A stretch of DNA of 64,000 bases from JBDOQU01 sp039839375 (GTDB taxonomy: Bacteria; Pseudomonadota; Alphaproteobacteria; DSM-16000; Inquilinaceae), in assembly GCF_039839375.1 (NCBI RefSeq), contig NZ_JBDOQU010000013.1, positions 62,001-126,000 on the forward strand, read 5' to 3'. Positions 16,071-24,808 of this stretch are shown piece by piece. The translations under genes and the position numbers were made by a program. The notes under the pieces were generated by a model, which worked only from the letters and a program-made list of their open reading frames with translations, did not search any database and had not been told where the DNA came from. The first letter of the stretch is position 1, and each line of letters opens with the position of its first letter.

Positions 16071-17246
16071 TCAGCCGCCCGGGCGTAACACCACCTTGAT
16101 GACGCCGTCCTTCTTGTCGCGGAACTTCTTGTACATTTCCGGCGCGTCTTCGAGATCGGCAGGGTGGGTGACGACGAAGCTTGGGTCGATCTGGCCCGCC
16201 TCGATCTTCTCGAGCAGCGGCTTGGTGTAGGCCTGGACGTGGGTCTGGCCCATCTTGAAGGTCAGCCCCTTGTTCATTGCCGCGCCGATCGGGATCTTGT
16301 CGCCCATGCCGACATAGACGCCGGGGATGGAGATCGTCCCGCCCTTGCGGCAGCTGAAGATCGCTTCACGCAGAACGTGCACCCGGTCCGTGGCAAGCAT
16401 CGTCACCGCTTTCACCTTATCGAGGACGGCGTCCGCCGCGCCGTGGGCGGAGGCCTCGCAGCCGACCGCGTCGATGCAGCTGTCGGGGCCGCGCTTGTCG
16501 GTTCGCGCCATCAACTCGTCATAGACATCGACCTTGGAGAAATCGATCGTCTCTGCCCCGCCTGCCTCGGCCATGGCGAGACGCTCGGGCACTTCGTCGA
16601 TCGCGATCACCCGGCCGGCTCCCATCATCAGCGCCGAGCGGATGGCGAACTGGCCGACCGGTCCACAGCCCCAGATCGCGACGGTGTCGCCGTCCTTGAT
16701 CTGGGCGTTCTCGGCGGCCATGTAGCCGGTCGGGAAGATGTCGGAGAGGAACAACGCCTGCTCATCGGAAAGGCTGTCCGGCACCTTGATCGGCCCGACG
16801 TCGGCCATAGGCACCCGCAGATATTCGGCCTGGCCGCCGCTGTAGCCGCCGAGCATGTGGCTGAAGCCGAAGAGGCCAGCCGGGGAGTGGCCCATCGCCT
16901 TGATCGCCATCTCGGCATTGGGGTTCGTCGTGTCGCAGCAGGAGAACATGCCGCGCTGGCAGAACCAGCATTGGCCGCAGCTGATGGTGAAAGGTACGAC
17001 CACGCGGTCGCCGACTTTGAGGTTGGTCACCTCGGAGCCGAGCTCGATCACCTCGCCCATGTTCTCATGGCCCATGATGTCGCCGCTTTCCATCGTTGGC
17101 TGGTAGCCGTCGAGGAGGTGGAGATCCGAGCCGCAGATCGCACATGCGGTGATCTTGATGATCGCGTCGCGGGGATGTTGGATTTTCGGGTCGGGAACGG
17201 TGTCGACGCGAACGTCGCCTTTTCCATGCCAGCATAGCGCGCGCAT
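16071..17246 (-). CDS. Zinc-dependent alcohol dehydrogenase (FdhA-like)
   Basis: A 391-residue medium-chain dehydrogenase. Catalytic zinc ligands are C38 in CGSD and the H60-E61 pair in GHENMGE; the structural zinc loop has cysteines at 90, 93, 96 and 104; the nucleotide-binding turn is WGCGPVGQ near residue 192. Overall pattern (ALCWHGKGDVRVDTVPDP start, DSCIDAVGCEA, late KMGQTHVQAY) fits the glutathione-independent formaldehyde dehydrogenase-like group, often seen in stress and detoxification loci. Reaction: NAD(P)-dependent oxidation of alcohols or aldehyde adducts; exact substrate not known. It is a single gene on the minus strand in the ICE cargo. Confidence 0.9.
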   Translation of the reverse strand: MRALCWHGKGDVRVDTVPDPKIQHPRDAIIKITACAICGSDLHLLDGYQPTMESGDIMGHENMGEVIELGSEVTNLKVGDRVVVPFTISCGQCWFCQRGMFSCCDTTNPNAEMAIKAMGHSPAGLFGFSHMLGGYSGGQAEYLRVPMADVGPIKVPDSLSDEQALFLSDIFPTGYMAAENAQIKDGDTVAIWGCGPVGQFAIRSALMMGAGRVIAIDEVPERLAMAEAGGAETIDFSKVDVYDELMARTDKRGPDSCIDAVGCEASAHGAADAVLDKVKAVTMLATDRVHVLREAIFSCRKGGTISIPGVYVGMGDKIPIGAAMNKGLTFKMGQTHVQAYTKPLLEKIEAGQIDPSFVVTHPADLEDAPEMYKKFRDKKDGVIKVVLRPGG

Positions 17247-17360
17247 TGGTCCATCTCCTCGCTCTGGTAAAGACGATCAACCAGCGCGTCGGGACAATGT
17301 TCCGGACGAAAGTGCTCAGCCCTCGATCTGCCGCGAGCAGGCGAAAAACGCAAAGCTGCG

Positions 17361-17651
17361 GTCTCCTCGGCCGCAGTCATGGCCTCGGTCGATGCAGATC
17401 ATGTCGGCGCCGCTTCGGGGTTCAACAGCGTAATGGCGAGGATCGGGGGTCTGATCGCGACGGCGGTCTTCGGGTTCGTGGTCGCGCAAGGCGCGTCTGA
17501 AGATTTTCTCGCGGGATTTCGTGCGGCGGTCTCGGTCGGCGCAGCGTCCGCGGGGATCGCTGCCGCCGCGGCGTTCCTGCTGGTCAGCCCAAAACGATCG
17601 ACGCCGATGGGGTGGACAAAGGCCCGGACATCGAAAGGACTCCGACGATGA
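17361..17651 (+). pseudogene. C-terminal fragment of an MFS multidrug transporter
   Basis: The frame reads AAVMASVDADHVGAASGFNS and a further RIGGLIATAVFGF segment, the conserved loop and following helices near the end of 14-helix drug/proton antiporters. Only the last 90 of some 500 residues remain, and no plausible start or upstream membrane region is present, so it is a fragment. It lies between the dehydrogenase gene and the convergent DJ-1/PfpI gene, further evidence that the cargo was assembled from broken pieces. Confidence 0.7.
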
Positions 17652-17679
17652 AGCCATGCTCCCATAGGCGAGCGTCGCC

Positions 17680-18339
17680 CTATGCAAGAAGGGCCTCGCG
17701 CTCCCTTCGCGATCCAGCCATGCGCTCGCGCGCCGATGCCAGGACCGAGGCCGAGGCCGTGTTCGGCAGGCCGGCGCCGAAGGGCGGAGCGGGCGCGTAT
17801 TCGAGGGAAAGCTGGATCGTCTCGGCTTCCTCTCGGCCGAGAAGCTCCGCGATGACCGTCAGGCCGAAGTCTATGCCGGACGTCACGCCGCCGGCCGTCA
17901 TGATCGGTCCGTCCCGAACGACCCTCTCCTCGACCGGGGTCGCGCCGAACCGTGGAAGGAAGTCGAGCGCGTTCCAGTGCGTAGTGGCGCGGCGACCGGA
18001 GAGGAGGCCCGCTTGGCCGAGAACGAGCGCTCCTGTACAGACCGACGTGACGAAACGCGCTCTCGATGCCTTGTCTCGGACGAAGGCCAGAACCTCCTCG
18101 TCGGACAAAAGCGCGTTCACGCCACTGCCGCCGGGCACGCAGAGAACATCGAAGTCCGGTGCGTCGGCAAGCCGCGTATCCGGCGTCAGCATGAGACCGG
18201 TTGCCGACCGGATCGGCTGGAGGTCCTTCCAGACGAGGTGAACCTCCGCACCCCTGGCCGAGGCGAACACCTCGTAGGGGCCGGTGAGGTCGAGCTGCTG
18301 GACATTGGGAAAGCAGAGAATGCCGAAGCGAAGGGGCAT
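17680..18339 (-). CDS. DJ-1/PfpI family protein
   Basis: A 219-residue class-I glutamine amidotransferase-like protein. The nucleophile elbow is C101 in SVCTGALVLG, preceded by VPGGSG near residue 69; it is the isonitrile hydratase/AraC-sensor-like branch (LDLTGPYEVFASA start). Enzyme activity is possible because the cysteine is kept, but the substrate is unknown. ATG 18339 begins the conserved sequence; a longer frame to 18399 is less likely. It is divergent from a GlxA-type regulator whose sensor domain is a distant relative of this protein, so regulation by that neighbour is likely. Confidence 0.87.
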   Translation of the reverse strand: MPLRFGILCFPNVQQLDLTGPYEVFASARGAEVHLVWKDLQPIRSATGLMLTPDTRLADAPDFDVLCVPGGSGVNALLSDEEVLAFVRDKASRARFVTSVCTGALVLGQAGLLSGRRATTHWNALDFLPRFGATPVEERVVRDGPIMTAGGVTSGIDFGLTVIAELLGREEAETIQLSLEYAPAPPFGAGLPNTASASVLASARERMAGSRREREALLA

Positions 18340-18425
18340 GGGGTCGTTCCTCTCTTGACGGACCCAACCTATGGCAGGACAAGTTGGCATACACGCCAAT
18401 CTTCGCTCGTTTCATGCCATCCATC

Positions 18426-19373
18426 ATGCCGCACCGTATCGAGATCCTCGCCTTCGCCGATGCCCAGCTCCTGGACGTGACCGGGCCGGCGCAGGTCTTC
18501 GCGACGGCCAACGATCTGACGCCGGCGGGCACGTCCAAGCCCTACGAGATAGCGATTGTCTCGGCCCTGCCCGACGTCGTCACCAGCTCCGGCATCGTTC
18601 TCAGGGCAGAGCCTCTTTCACTCGGCGAGGCTGATGTCGGCACCCTGATCGTTTCTGGGGGATATGGCGTCGACGCTGCCTGCCGCGACCGATCCCTGAT
18701 CGTCTGGATCCATCGACGCGCGGGCATGGCATCGCGCGTCGCATCCGTGTGCAGCGGCGCCATCCTCCTGGCCGAAGCCGGACTTCTCGACGGCCGCCGG
18801 GCGGTGACGCATTGGCAGCGCTGCGCCGAGTTCGCGTCCCGCTTTCCGTCGGTTCGGCTTGATCCGGACCCGATCTTCGTGTGCGATGGCACGATCTGGA
18901 CCTCCGCGGGCATCACGGCCGGTATCGACCTCGCGCTGGCGATGGTCGAGGCGGATTGCGGGCGGGCTTTGGCGCTCGCAGTAGCGCGCCAGCTTGTCGT
19001 GTTCCTGAAGCGGCCGGGCGGGCAGGCGCAATTCAGCTGCGCGCTCGCCTTGCAGGGCGCCGACGCGAAATTCGAAGAATTGCATGCCTGGATCACTGAT
19101 AACCTCAGCCGCGACCTGTCGGCCCTCGCAGATCAGGCGGGCATGAGCCTTCGCACCTTCTGTCGGCGTTACCGTCAAAGTACGGGACGCACGCCGGCGG
19201 ACGGTGTTGAGATGATCCGTTTGGAAGGCGCGAGGCGGTATTTGGAGGAGGGTGCGAGCGTCACACGAGCGGCAGCGCGGTGCGGTTTCGGCTCGACCGA
19301 GACCATGCGTCGTGTCTTTCTTCGCCATCTGGGTGTTGGTCCGAACGCCTATCGAGAGCGCTTCCATGGCTGA
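18426..19373 (+). CDS. GlxA family transcriptional regulator (DJ-1/PfpI plus AraC HTH)
   Basis: A 315-residue two-domain regulator. Residues 1-180 are a DJ-1/PfpI-like sensor with the elbow SVCSGAILLAEAGLL; the last 100 residues carry an AraC-type double helix-turn-helix (LSALADQAGMSLRTFCRRYR, then VTRAAARCGFGSTETMRRVF). Known members sense small nitrogenous metabolites. Start uncertain: ATG 18426 (MPHRIEIL) fits the conserved start, ATG 18414 or 18384 are possible. The 86-base gap to the divergent DJ-1/PfpI gene should hold both promoters. Intact, normal length. Confidence 0.88.
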   Translation: MPHRIEILAFADAQLLDVTGPAQVFATANDLTPAGTSKPYEIAIVSALPDVVTSSGIVLRAEPLSLGEADVGTLIVSGGYGVDAACRDRSLIVWIHRRAGMASRVASVCSGAILLAEAGLLDGRRAVTHWQRCAEFASRFPSVRLDPDPIFVCDGTIWTSAGITAGIDLALAMVEADCGRALALAVARQLVVFLKRPGGQAQFSCALALQGADAKFEELHAWITDNLSRDLSALADQAGMSLRTFCRRYRQSTGRTPADGVEMIRLEGARRYLEEGASVTRAAARCGFGSTETMRRVFLRHLGVGPNAYRERFHG

Positions 19374-19464
19374 AGAGGTTCGGCATGCACACTGGAGCGG
19401 CTGCTTTATCAGCCTCGTTGATTATCGCCGAATCTCTAACGGGATACGAGGCCGGCCATGAAGG

Positions 19465-20295
19465 CTACGTTCTCGATCTAAACAATGCCAGAATTGGATC
19501 TATCGCTTGGAGAAGGGGGCCAGGCGATACGGATCCCCCAGATTGGTCCCATGCATTCTGAAATTCTGCGATTTCGATCCCGACCACGCGATGCTCTGCG
19601 ATCTCCTGGGAGCAAACCAATAGATCGTCCAATGTCAGGCCGCCTTCATGGCAATAGTCGGTGGGCACGATCCCGGGTTCGAGAACGTCGCAGTCGAGGT
19701 GAATGTAAATCGGACGACCGGAAATAGCTTGCCGGAGCGCTGCTGGCAGGTCGTCCGTCGGCCTTATGTGTGGAATGGCGAACTGCTCGATCAGCTCTTG
19801 TTCAAATGGATCAAGGTCGCGCTGCCCGACGAGGATCAGTGAGTTCAACGAAAGACCTGCGCCAAGGTCGGAGTTCCAAAGGCCCGCGGCTCCAGCAAGC
19901 ACTAATCCACCGAGATAGCCGGTTGTCGTTGATCCCGGAGTGTTCAGATCAGCATGGGCGTCGAACCAGACGACACATGCACTCGGATGGTGCTTGATCA
20001 CGACTGGAAGGGTTGCCAGAGAAACAGCGCAGCGGCTGGTGGCAGCAACGGATGCTGAGCCTTCTGCAAACACGGATTCGAGCCTGTCTTGCATAAGACG
20101 CAGCGCCGGCATGGCCGCCTCAAGCTCCTCCCGCCACCCCTTATTCAATGCAGGTTCGAAATTGCCGATCGTCGTCGGTGCGATGCCAGTCTGGCCCAGC
20201 AGCGCGTTACCGATCGCAGCAGCACCGGGCATTGCAAGATCGTTATGATCTCCTGCCCGAGCATGGAATACGGTGTACGCCGCCTTCATTACCAA
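19465..20295 (-). CDS. Arginase/agmatinase-family protein with altered metal site
   Basis: A 276-residue ureohydrolase-fold protein. Recognised by WFDAHADLN near residue 130, HLDCDVLEP near 200 and a late EIAEFQN. In true arginases the first metal histidine is in a GGDHS-like motif; here the corresponding place reads ATSRCAVSLA, so that ligand is missing, while the DAHAD and DCD aspartates are kept. Activity may be lost or use one metal. Guanidino-compound hydrolysis is the family reaction; the true substrate is unknown. The start is GTG/ATG near 20295, with MKAAYTVF (20289) an alternative. Last cargo gene before traG. Confidence 0.78.
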   Translation of the reverse strand: MVMKAAYTVFHARAGDHNDLAMPGAAAIGNALLGQTGIAPTTIGNFEPALNKGWREELEAAMPALRLMQDRLESVFAEGSASVAATSRCAVSLATLPVVIKHHPSACVVWFDAHADLNTPGSTTTGYLGGLVLAGAAGLWNSDLGAGLSLNSLILVGQRDLDPFEQELIEQFAIPHIRPTDDLPAALRQAISGRPIYIHLDCDVLEPGIVPTDYCHEGGLTLDDLLVCSQEIAEHRVVGIEIAEFQNAWDQSGGSVSPGPLLQAIDPILALFRSRT

Positions 20296-20523
20296 GTTCC
20301 CCCTCTGGCGTGTTCCTCCTGCTCAGATACGCAGCTAACGATCTCCGACTCAAACTTCGTCAGCTCTCGGCAAACGCGGCAGTGGTTGGGAACGCCTTAC
20401 AAGGGTCGCAAACAGCCGTCGCCCCCTCATTCGCCATCCCCTGTGTTTTCTCTCTAGCGTCGCCGAAGCTACGACATAAGGCGGCAGCGCCTTGTAAATC
20501 TCGACCCCTGCGACCGACCTTGA

Positions 20524-20538
20524 CGACACTTGTTGTCG
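20524..20538. promoter_or_regulatory. Inverted repeat before traG
   Basis: CGACA (20524-20528) and TGTCG (20534-20538) form an inverted repeat immediately upstream of the GAGGAGG ribosome site of traG. It may be an operator or a small leader hairpin. The gap from 20296 to 20550 holds no gene and must carry the promoter of the traG operon. Confidence 0.35.
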
Positions 20539-20550
20539 AGGAGGCATGAC

Positions 20551-22542
20551 TTGTCCGCCACAAAAATCCTCTGGGGCCAGATCACCATTATCGTCCTGAT
20601 CGTGCTCGCCACGACCTGGGCCGCTACGCAATGGACGGCATGGAAGCTAGGCTTCCAGCCTCAGCTCGGTGCGCCCTGGTTCGAGCTGGCGGGGGTCCCA
20701 TTCTACCATCCACCGGCGTTCTTCTGGTGGTGGTATTCTTACGAGGCCTACGCGCCGGGAACTTTCAACCGCGGCGGCATCATTGCCGCGTCCGGCGGCT
20801 TCCTTTCCATTGCCGTGGCGATCGGCATGTCGGTCTGGCGGGCGCGCGAGGCCAAGAACGTCGAGACCTATGGCTCGGCGCGTTGGGCGAAGCCGAACGA
20901 GATCAAGTCCGCTGGTCTGCTCGGCCCCGATGGCGTGGTGCTCGGCAAGCTCGATCGCGATTATCTCCGACACGACGGCCCGGAGCATGTGCTGTGCTTT
21001 GCGCCAACGCGGAGCGGCAAAGGCGTCGGCCTCGTCGTGCCGACGCTGCTGACTTGGCCGGGTTCGGCAATTGTCCACGACATTAAGGGCGAGAACTGGC
21101 AGCTCACGGCCGGCTTTCGCGCCAGGCACGGACGCGTGCTGTTGTTCGATCCGACGAACACGAAGTCGTCCGCTTATAATCCCCTGCTGGAGGTGCGGCG
21201 TGGCGAGTGGGAAGTGCGCGACGTCCAGAATGTCGCCGACGTCCTGGTCGATCCCGAGGGATCACTCGAAAAGCGGAATCATTGGGAGAAGACCAGCCAC
21301 TCGCTCCTCGTCGGCGCGATCCTGCATGTTCTCTACGCCGAGACCGACAAGACGCTCGCCGGCGTCGCCGGGTTCTTGTCGGATCCCAAGCGGCCGATCG
21401 AGACCACGCTCGCGGCGATGATGGCGACGCCGCATCTCGGAGAAGCCGGACCGCATCCCGTGGTGGCCTCCACGGCGCGCGAGCTATTGAACAAATCCGA
21501 CAACGAGCGGTCGGGTGTGCTCTCCACCGCAATGTCGTTCCTCGGCCTCTATCGAGATCCCGTCGTCGCCGAGGTGACGCGATGCTGCGACTGGCGGATC
21601 GCCGACCTCATCGCAGCCTCCAAGCCGGCGACGCTCTACCTCGTCGTGCCGCCTTCGGACATCGCACGCACGAAGCCGCTCATCCGCCTTGTGCTCAACC
21701 AGATCGGTCGACGCCTGACTGAAGATCTTCATGCGAAGGACCGTCGGCACCGCGTCCTGATGATGCTCGACGAATTCCCCGCACTCGGTCGCCTCGATTT
21801 CTTCGAGAGCGCCTTGGCCTTCATGGCGGGATACGGCCTCAAGGCATTTCTGATCGCGCAATCGCTCAATCAGATCGAGAAAGCCTACGGCGCGAACAAC
21901 TCGATCCTCGACAACTGCCATGTCCGCGTGAGCTTCGCGACCAACGACGAGAGGACCGCCAAGCGTGTATCGGACGCGCTGGGCACCGCCACCGAAATGA
22001 AGGCGATGAAGAACTATGCCGGGCACCGGCTGTCGCCTTGGCTCGGCCACCTCATGGTGTCGCGCTCGGAAACGGCGCGGGCCCTGCTCACGCCGGGCGA
22101 GGTGATGCAGCTCCCGCCAACCGATGAGATCGTCATGGTGGCCGGTACGCCGCCGATCCGCGCGAAAAAGGCCCGCTACTACGAAGATGGGCGGCTGAAC
22201 GAGCGCATCTTGCCACCTGCCGATTCGGGGAAGCGCGGTCGATCGGCGCGCGCGGACAACTGGTCATCACTCGCCCCGCAGGAACCTTCGCCGACGCTTC
22301 TCTCCGAGACCGAGAATGCCGGACGAGATGCGGCCAATAGCGGTCTGCGCCGCGAACCCGAGCTGCCGGCTCACGTCGCCATCGTTAGGGAGACCAGCGA
22401 GCCAAAGCGGCAGGAGGAGTTCGCCATCATGGATGACAACGAGCCTGAGGACGCCGCCAGGCAGAACAGCATCCTGCGCCAGCAGATGCGCGGCGTTGCG
22501 CGCCAGGTCGCGCTCGACCCCAACGACGGCATCGAAATGTGA
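20551..22542 (+). CDS. traG: Type IV coupling protein TraG/VirD4
   Basis: A 663-residue inner-membrane ATPase. Two membrane segments lie at about residues 10-30 and 78-98; Walker A is APTRSGKGVG at 151-160 and the Walker B region VLMMLDEFPALG is near 410. Role: receives the relaxase-DNA complex and feeds it to the Trb channel. The start is TTG 20551, with GAGGAGG placed correctly before it; no ATG is available in frame near the conserved N-terminus, and an ATG five bases earlier is in another frame. The C-terminal 100 residues are polar. It opens the right-hand core operon and is followed ten bases later by the ribbon-helix-helix gene. Confidence 0.92.
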   Translation: MSATKILWGQITIIVLIVLATTWAATQWTAWKLGFQPQLGAPWFELAGVPFYHPPAFFWWWYSYEAYAPGTFNRGGIIAASGGFLSIAVAIGMSVWRAREAKNVETYGSARWAKPNEIKSAGLLGPDGVVLGKLDRDYLRHDGPEHVLCFAPTRSGKGVGLVVPTLLTWPGSAIVHDIKGENWQLTAGFRARHGRVLLFDPTNTKSSAYNPLLEVRRGEWEVRDVQNVADVLVDPEGSLEKRNHWEKTSHSLLVGAILHVLYAETDKTLAGVAGFLSDPKRPIETTLAAMMATPHLGEAGPHPVVASTARELLNKSDNERSGVLSTAMSFLGLYRDPVVAEVTRCCDWRIADLIAASKPATLYLVVPPSDIARTKPLIRLVLNQIGRRLTEDLHAKDRRHRVLMMLDEFPALGRLDFFESALAFMAGYGLKAFLIAQSLNQIEKAYGANNSILDNCHVRVSFATNDERTAKRVSDALGTATEMKAMKNYAGHRLSPWLGHLMVSRSETARALLTPGEVMQLPPTDEIVMVAGTPPIRAKKARYYEDGRLNERILPPADSGKRGRSARADNWSSLAPQEPSPTLLSETENAGRDAANSGLRREPELPAHVAIVRETSEPKRQEEFAIMDDNEPEDAARQNSILRQQMRGVARQVALDPNDGIEM

Positions 22543-22551
22543 GGCTGAACC

Positions 22552-22998
22552 ATGCGCGACCGGATGAACGTCTATTTTCCACCTGAGATGCTGAAACAGA
22601 TCGTCGAGCTTGCCGATCGCAAGAAGCTGTCCCGCTCGGCAATTGTCGAGGCGGCGGTAGCGTCCTTCCTGTCACCTGATGGCGCGGACCGACGCGAGGC
22701 GGCGTTCACCCGTCGCCTCGATCGGCTCTCGCGGCAGGTGCAGCGCATGGAGCGCGATCTTGGCGTCACGGCGGAAACGCTGGCGCTGTTCGTCCGATTC
22801 TGGCTGACCATCACGCCGCCCCTGCCGAACGACGCCCAGGGTGCCGCACAGATCAAGGGACGCGAGCGGTTCGACGGGTTCATCGAAGCGCTCGGCCGGC
22901 GCCTGCAGAAAGGTCAAAGCTTCCTCCGGGAGATTCCCGACGACATCGGCGGCGTTTCATCCAGCGAAGAACCCGATGATTCGCGCAGGAACAACTGA
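22552..22998 (+). CDS. CopG-like ribbon-helix-helix protein of trb operon
   Basis: A 148-residue protein with an N-terminal RHH domain (MRDRMNVYFPPEMLKQIVEL and the following LSRSAIVEAAVASFL helix), then a coiled-coil-like RRLDRLSRQVQRMERDL stretch and a conserved C-terminal helix with FVRFWLTITPPL. This type is regularly encoded between traG and trbB in alphaproteobacterial ICEs and is thought to be a relaxosome accessory or regulator of transfer genes. It follows traG by nine bases, so it shares that transcript. A 174-base gap to trbB may hold a separate promoter, which it could control. Confidence 0.85.
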   Translation: MRDRMNVYFPPEMLKQIVELADRKKLSRSAIVEAAVASFLSPDGADRREAAFTRRLDRLSRQVQRMERDLGVTAETLALFVRFWLTITPPLPNDAQGAAQIKGRERFDGFIEALGRRLQKGQSFLREIPDDIGGVSSSEEPDDSRRNN

Positions 22999-23172
22999 AC
23001 GGCCTTGATGAGATCGATTGGAAAAAGTCAGACGTTTCGCCCTTTCCTTCTATTTGTACGCCACGGTGCGACGACCCTCTTGAACTTGTTGTCAGGCCCC
23101 ATTTCCTGCCCCTTCTAATCAACCCCGATCCAGGGCCGCCCTTCGCGCGGTCCCGCAAAGGACGGGGACGAC
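22999..23172. other. Gap before trbB, probable trb promoter region
   Basis: A 174-base AT-richer gap between the RHH gene and trbB. No ORF worth reporting. It is the only sizeable gap in the right core and so the likely site of a trb promoter; no clear -35/-10 pair could be fixed by eye. Confidence 0.4.
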
Positions 23173-24183
23173 ATGGCGGCTTCTCACCAGCAATCCGAGG
23201 CGATCTCACGCGGCGCGCGCATGTTGCGCACGGCGCTCGGTCCCGCCATCGCCGGGTTCCTGGAGGATCGGCAGATCGTCGAGGTGATGCTCAACCCCGA
23301 TGGGCGGCTCTGGATCGACCGCTTGTCCAAGGGGCTTTCCGATACGGGTGAGCGGCTGTCGCCCGCCGATGGCGAGCGCATCGTCCGGCTGGTCGCGCAC
23401 CATGTCGGCGCGGAGGTCCATCCGGGGTCGCCGCGGGTGTCTGCGGAGCTGCCCGAGACGGGGGAGCGGTTCGAAGGCCTCCTGCCGCCGGTGGTGTCCG
23501 CGCCGGCCTTCGCGATCCGCAAACCCGCCGTCGCGGTGTTCACCCTCGACGACTATGTCGCCGCCGGCATCATGAAGGCCTGCCAGGCCGAGATGCTGCA
23601 GTCCGCAGTCGTGGCGCGCAAGAACATCCTCGTCGCCGGTGGCACCTCGACCGGCAAGACCACGCTGACCAACGCGCTCCTGGCCGAGGTCGCCAAGACC
23701 ACCGACCGCGTGGTGCTGATCGAGGATACGCGCGAGCTGCAATGCGCCGCGCCGAACCTCGTTGCGCTTCGCACCAAGGACGGCGTCGCCTCGCTCTCCG
23801 AACTTGTTCGCTCCTCGCTCCGCCTGCGCCCCGACCGTATTCCGATCGGCGAGGTGCGCGGCAGCGAAGCCCTGGATCTCTTGAAGGCGTGGGGAACCGG
23901 CCATCCCGGCGGCATTGGCACCATACACGCAGGTTCCGCCATCGGCGCGCTGCGCCGCCTCGAACAGCTCATCCAGGAAGCCGTGGTCAACGTGCCCCGC
24001 GCGCTGATCGCCGAGACCATCGACGTCGTCGCGGTCCTGGCCGGTCGGGGATCGCAGCGCCGCCTCGTCGATCTCGCCGCTGTCGAGGGCCTGGGAGCCT
24101 CCGGCGACTACCGCGTCGGCCCGGCCGCGACGCCCGGCGCCACCCTTTCCGACAATCAGCCCCTCAATGGAGACCCGTCATGA
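23173..24183 (+). CDS. trbB: TrbB conjugal transfer ATPase (VirB11-like)
   Basis: A 336-residue hexameric traffic ATPase. Walker A is GGTSTGKTT at 156-164, the acidic box VLIEDTREL at 181-189, and the His-rich GTGHPGG at 241-247, followed by GTIHA. Role: cytoplasmic motor driving assembly of the conjugation pilus and substrate switching. It opens the trb gene series and overlaps trbC by four bases (ATGA). Start ATG 23173 has a GGACGGGG-type purine tract upstream. Complete and of normal length. Confidence 0.94.
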   Translation: MAASHQQSEAISRGARMLRTALGPAIAGFLEDRQIVEVMLNPDGRLWIDRLSKGLSDTGERLSPADGERIVRLVAHHVGAEVHPGSPRVSAELPETGERFEGLLPPVVSAPAFAIRKPAVAVFTLDDYVAAGIMKACQAEMLQSAVVARKNILVAGGTSTGKTTLTNALLAEVAKTTDRVVLIEDTRELQCAAPNLVALRTKDGVASLSELVRSSLRLRPDRIPIGEVRGSEALDLLKAWGTGHPGGIGTIHAGSAIGALRRLEQLIQEAVVNVPRALIAETIDVVAVLAGRGSQRRLVDLAAVEGLGASGDYRVGPAATPGATLSDNQPLNGDPS

Positions 24184-24512
24184 TCCAACACGCTTCACGC
24201 CTCCGTCGCCACATCGCGACGGCCGCCCTTGCAACCTTCGTCAGCCTGTCGCTGTCTCCCGCTGCCCAGGCCGCGGGCTCGTCGATGCCGTGGGAGGCGC
24301 CGCTCCAGTCGATCCTCGAATCGATCGAGGGCCCGGTGGCCAAGATCATCGCGGTGATGATCATCATCATCACCGGCCTGACACTCGCCTTCGGCGACAG
24401 CAGCGGCGGTGCGCGAAAGCTCATCCAGATCGTGTTCGGGCTGTCGATCGCCTTCGCGGCGAGCTCCTTCTTCCTGTCGTTCTTCTCGTTCGGCGGCGGG
24501 GCGCTCGTCTGA
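24180..24512 (+). CDS. trbC: TrbC pilin subunit
   Basis: A 110-residue VirB2/TrbC-type pilin precursor. A signal peptide covers about residues 1-32 (ending near AAQAAGS) and two hydrophobic helices follow at about 52-72 and 84-105, linked by a short polar loop with the GDSSGGARK segment. Known role: main pilus subunit, processed by signal peptidase and the TraF-like protease found at 3299. ATGA overlap with trbB and one-base overlap (TGATG) with trbD indicate coupled translation. Note that the low-complexity isoleucine run in the first helix is normal for this family. Confidence 0.93.
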   Translation: MIQHASRLRRHIATAALATFVSLSLSPAAQAAGSSMPWEAPLQSILESIEGPVAKIIAVMIIIITGLTLAFGDSSGGARKLIQIVFGLSIAFAASSFFLSFFSFGGGALV

Positions 24513-24790
24513 TGGCGGACTTCGCCTCCGAAGCGCCGGTCGGTGGATTCTTCGCGCCCGTCCATCGAGCCTTGACCGAGCCGATCCTGCTCGGCGGCGC
24601 GCCGCGTTCGATCGCCATCCTCAACGGGACGCTGGCGGCGGCCCTCGGCCTTGGCCTGCGCCTCTGGCTGGTCGGCCTGGCGCTCTGGGCGATTGGCCAT
24701 TTCGCGGCGGTCTGGGCGGCCAAGCGCGATCCGCTGTTCGTCGATGTCGTGCGCCGGCATCTGCGCATCCCCGGTCATCTGAACGTCTGA
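24512..24790 (+). CDS. trbD: TrbD inner-membrane protein (VirB3-like)
   Basis: A 92-residue protein with the VirB3/TrbD pattern: an amphipathic N-terminus with APVHRALTEPILLGGAPR, then one or two hydrophobic helices (about residues 33-70) and a short basic end with RDPLFVDVVRRHLRIP. Role: inner-membrane component working with the TrbE ATPase in pilus assembly. The start codon shares its A with the trbC stop. An 18-base gap separates it from trbE. Confidence 0.92.
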   Translation: MADFASEAPVGGFFAPVHRALTEPILLGGAPRSIAILNGTLAAALGLGLRLWLVGLALWAIGHFAAVWAAKRDPLFVDVVRRHLRIPGHLNV

Positions 24791-24808
24791 CCCGGGAAGA
24801 ACCGCATC

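Noticed and set aside
16164..17237. Long open frame antisense to the zinc alcohol dehydrogenase
   Set aside because: The minus-strand dehydrogenase has all zinc and nucleotide motifs; the plus-strand frame is an artefact of high GC and codon bias.
20530..20550. Upstream TTG 20530 as traG start
   Set aside because: It lies before the GAGGAGG ribosome site, which is correctly placed for TTG 20551.
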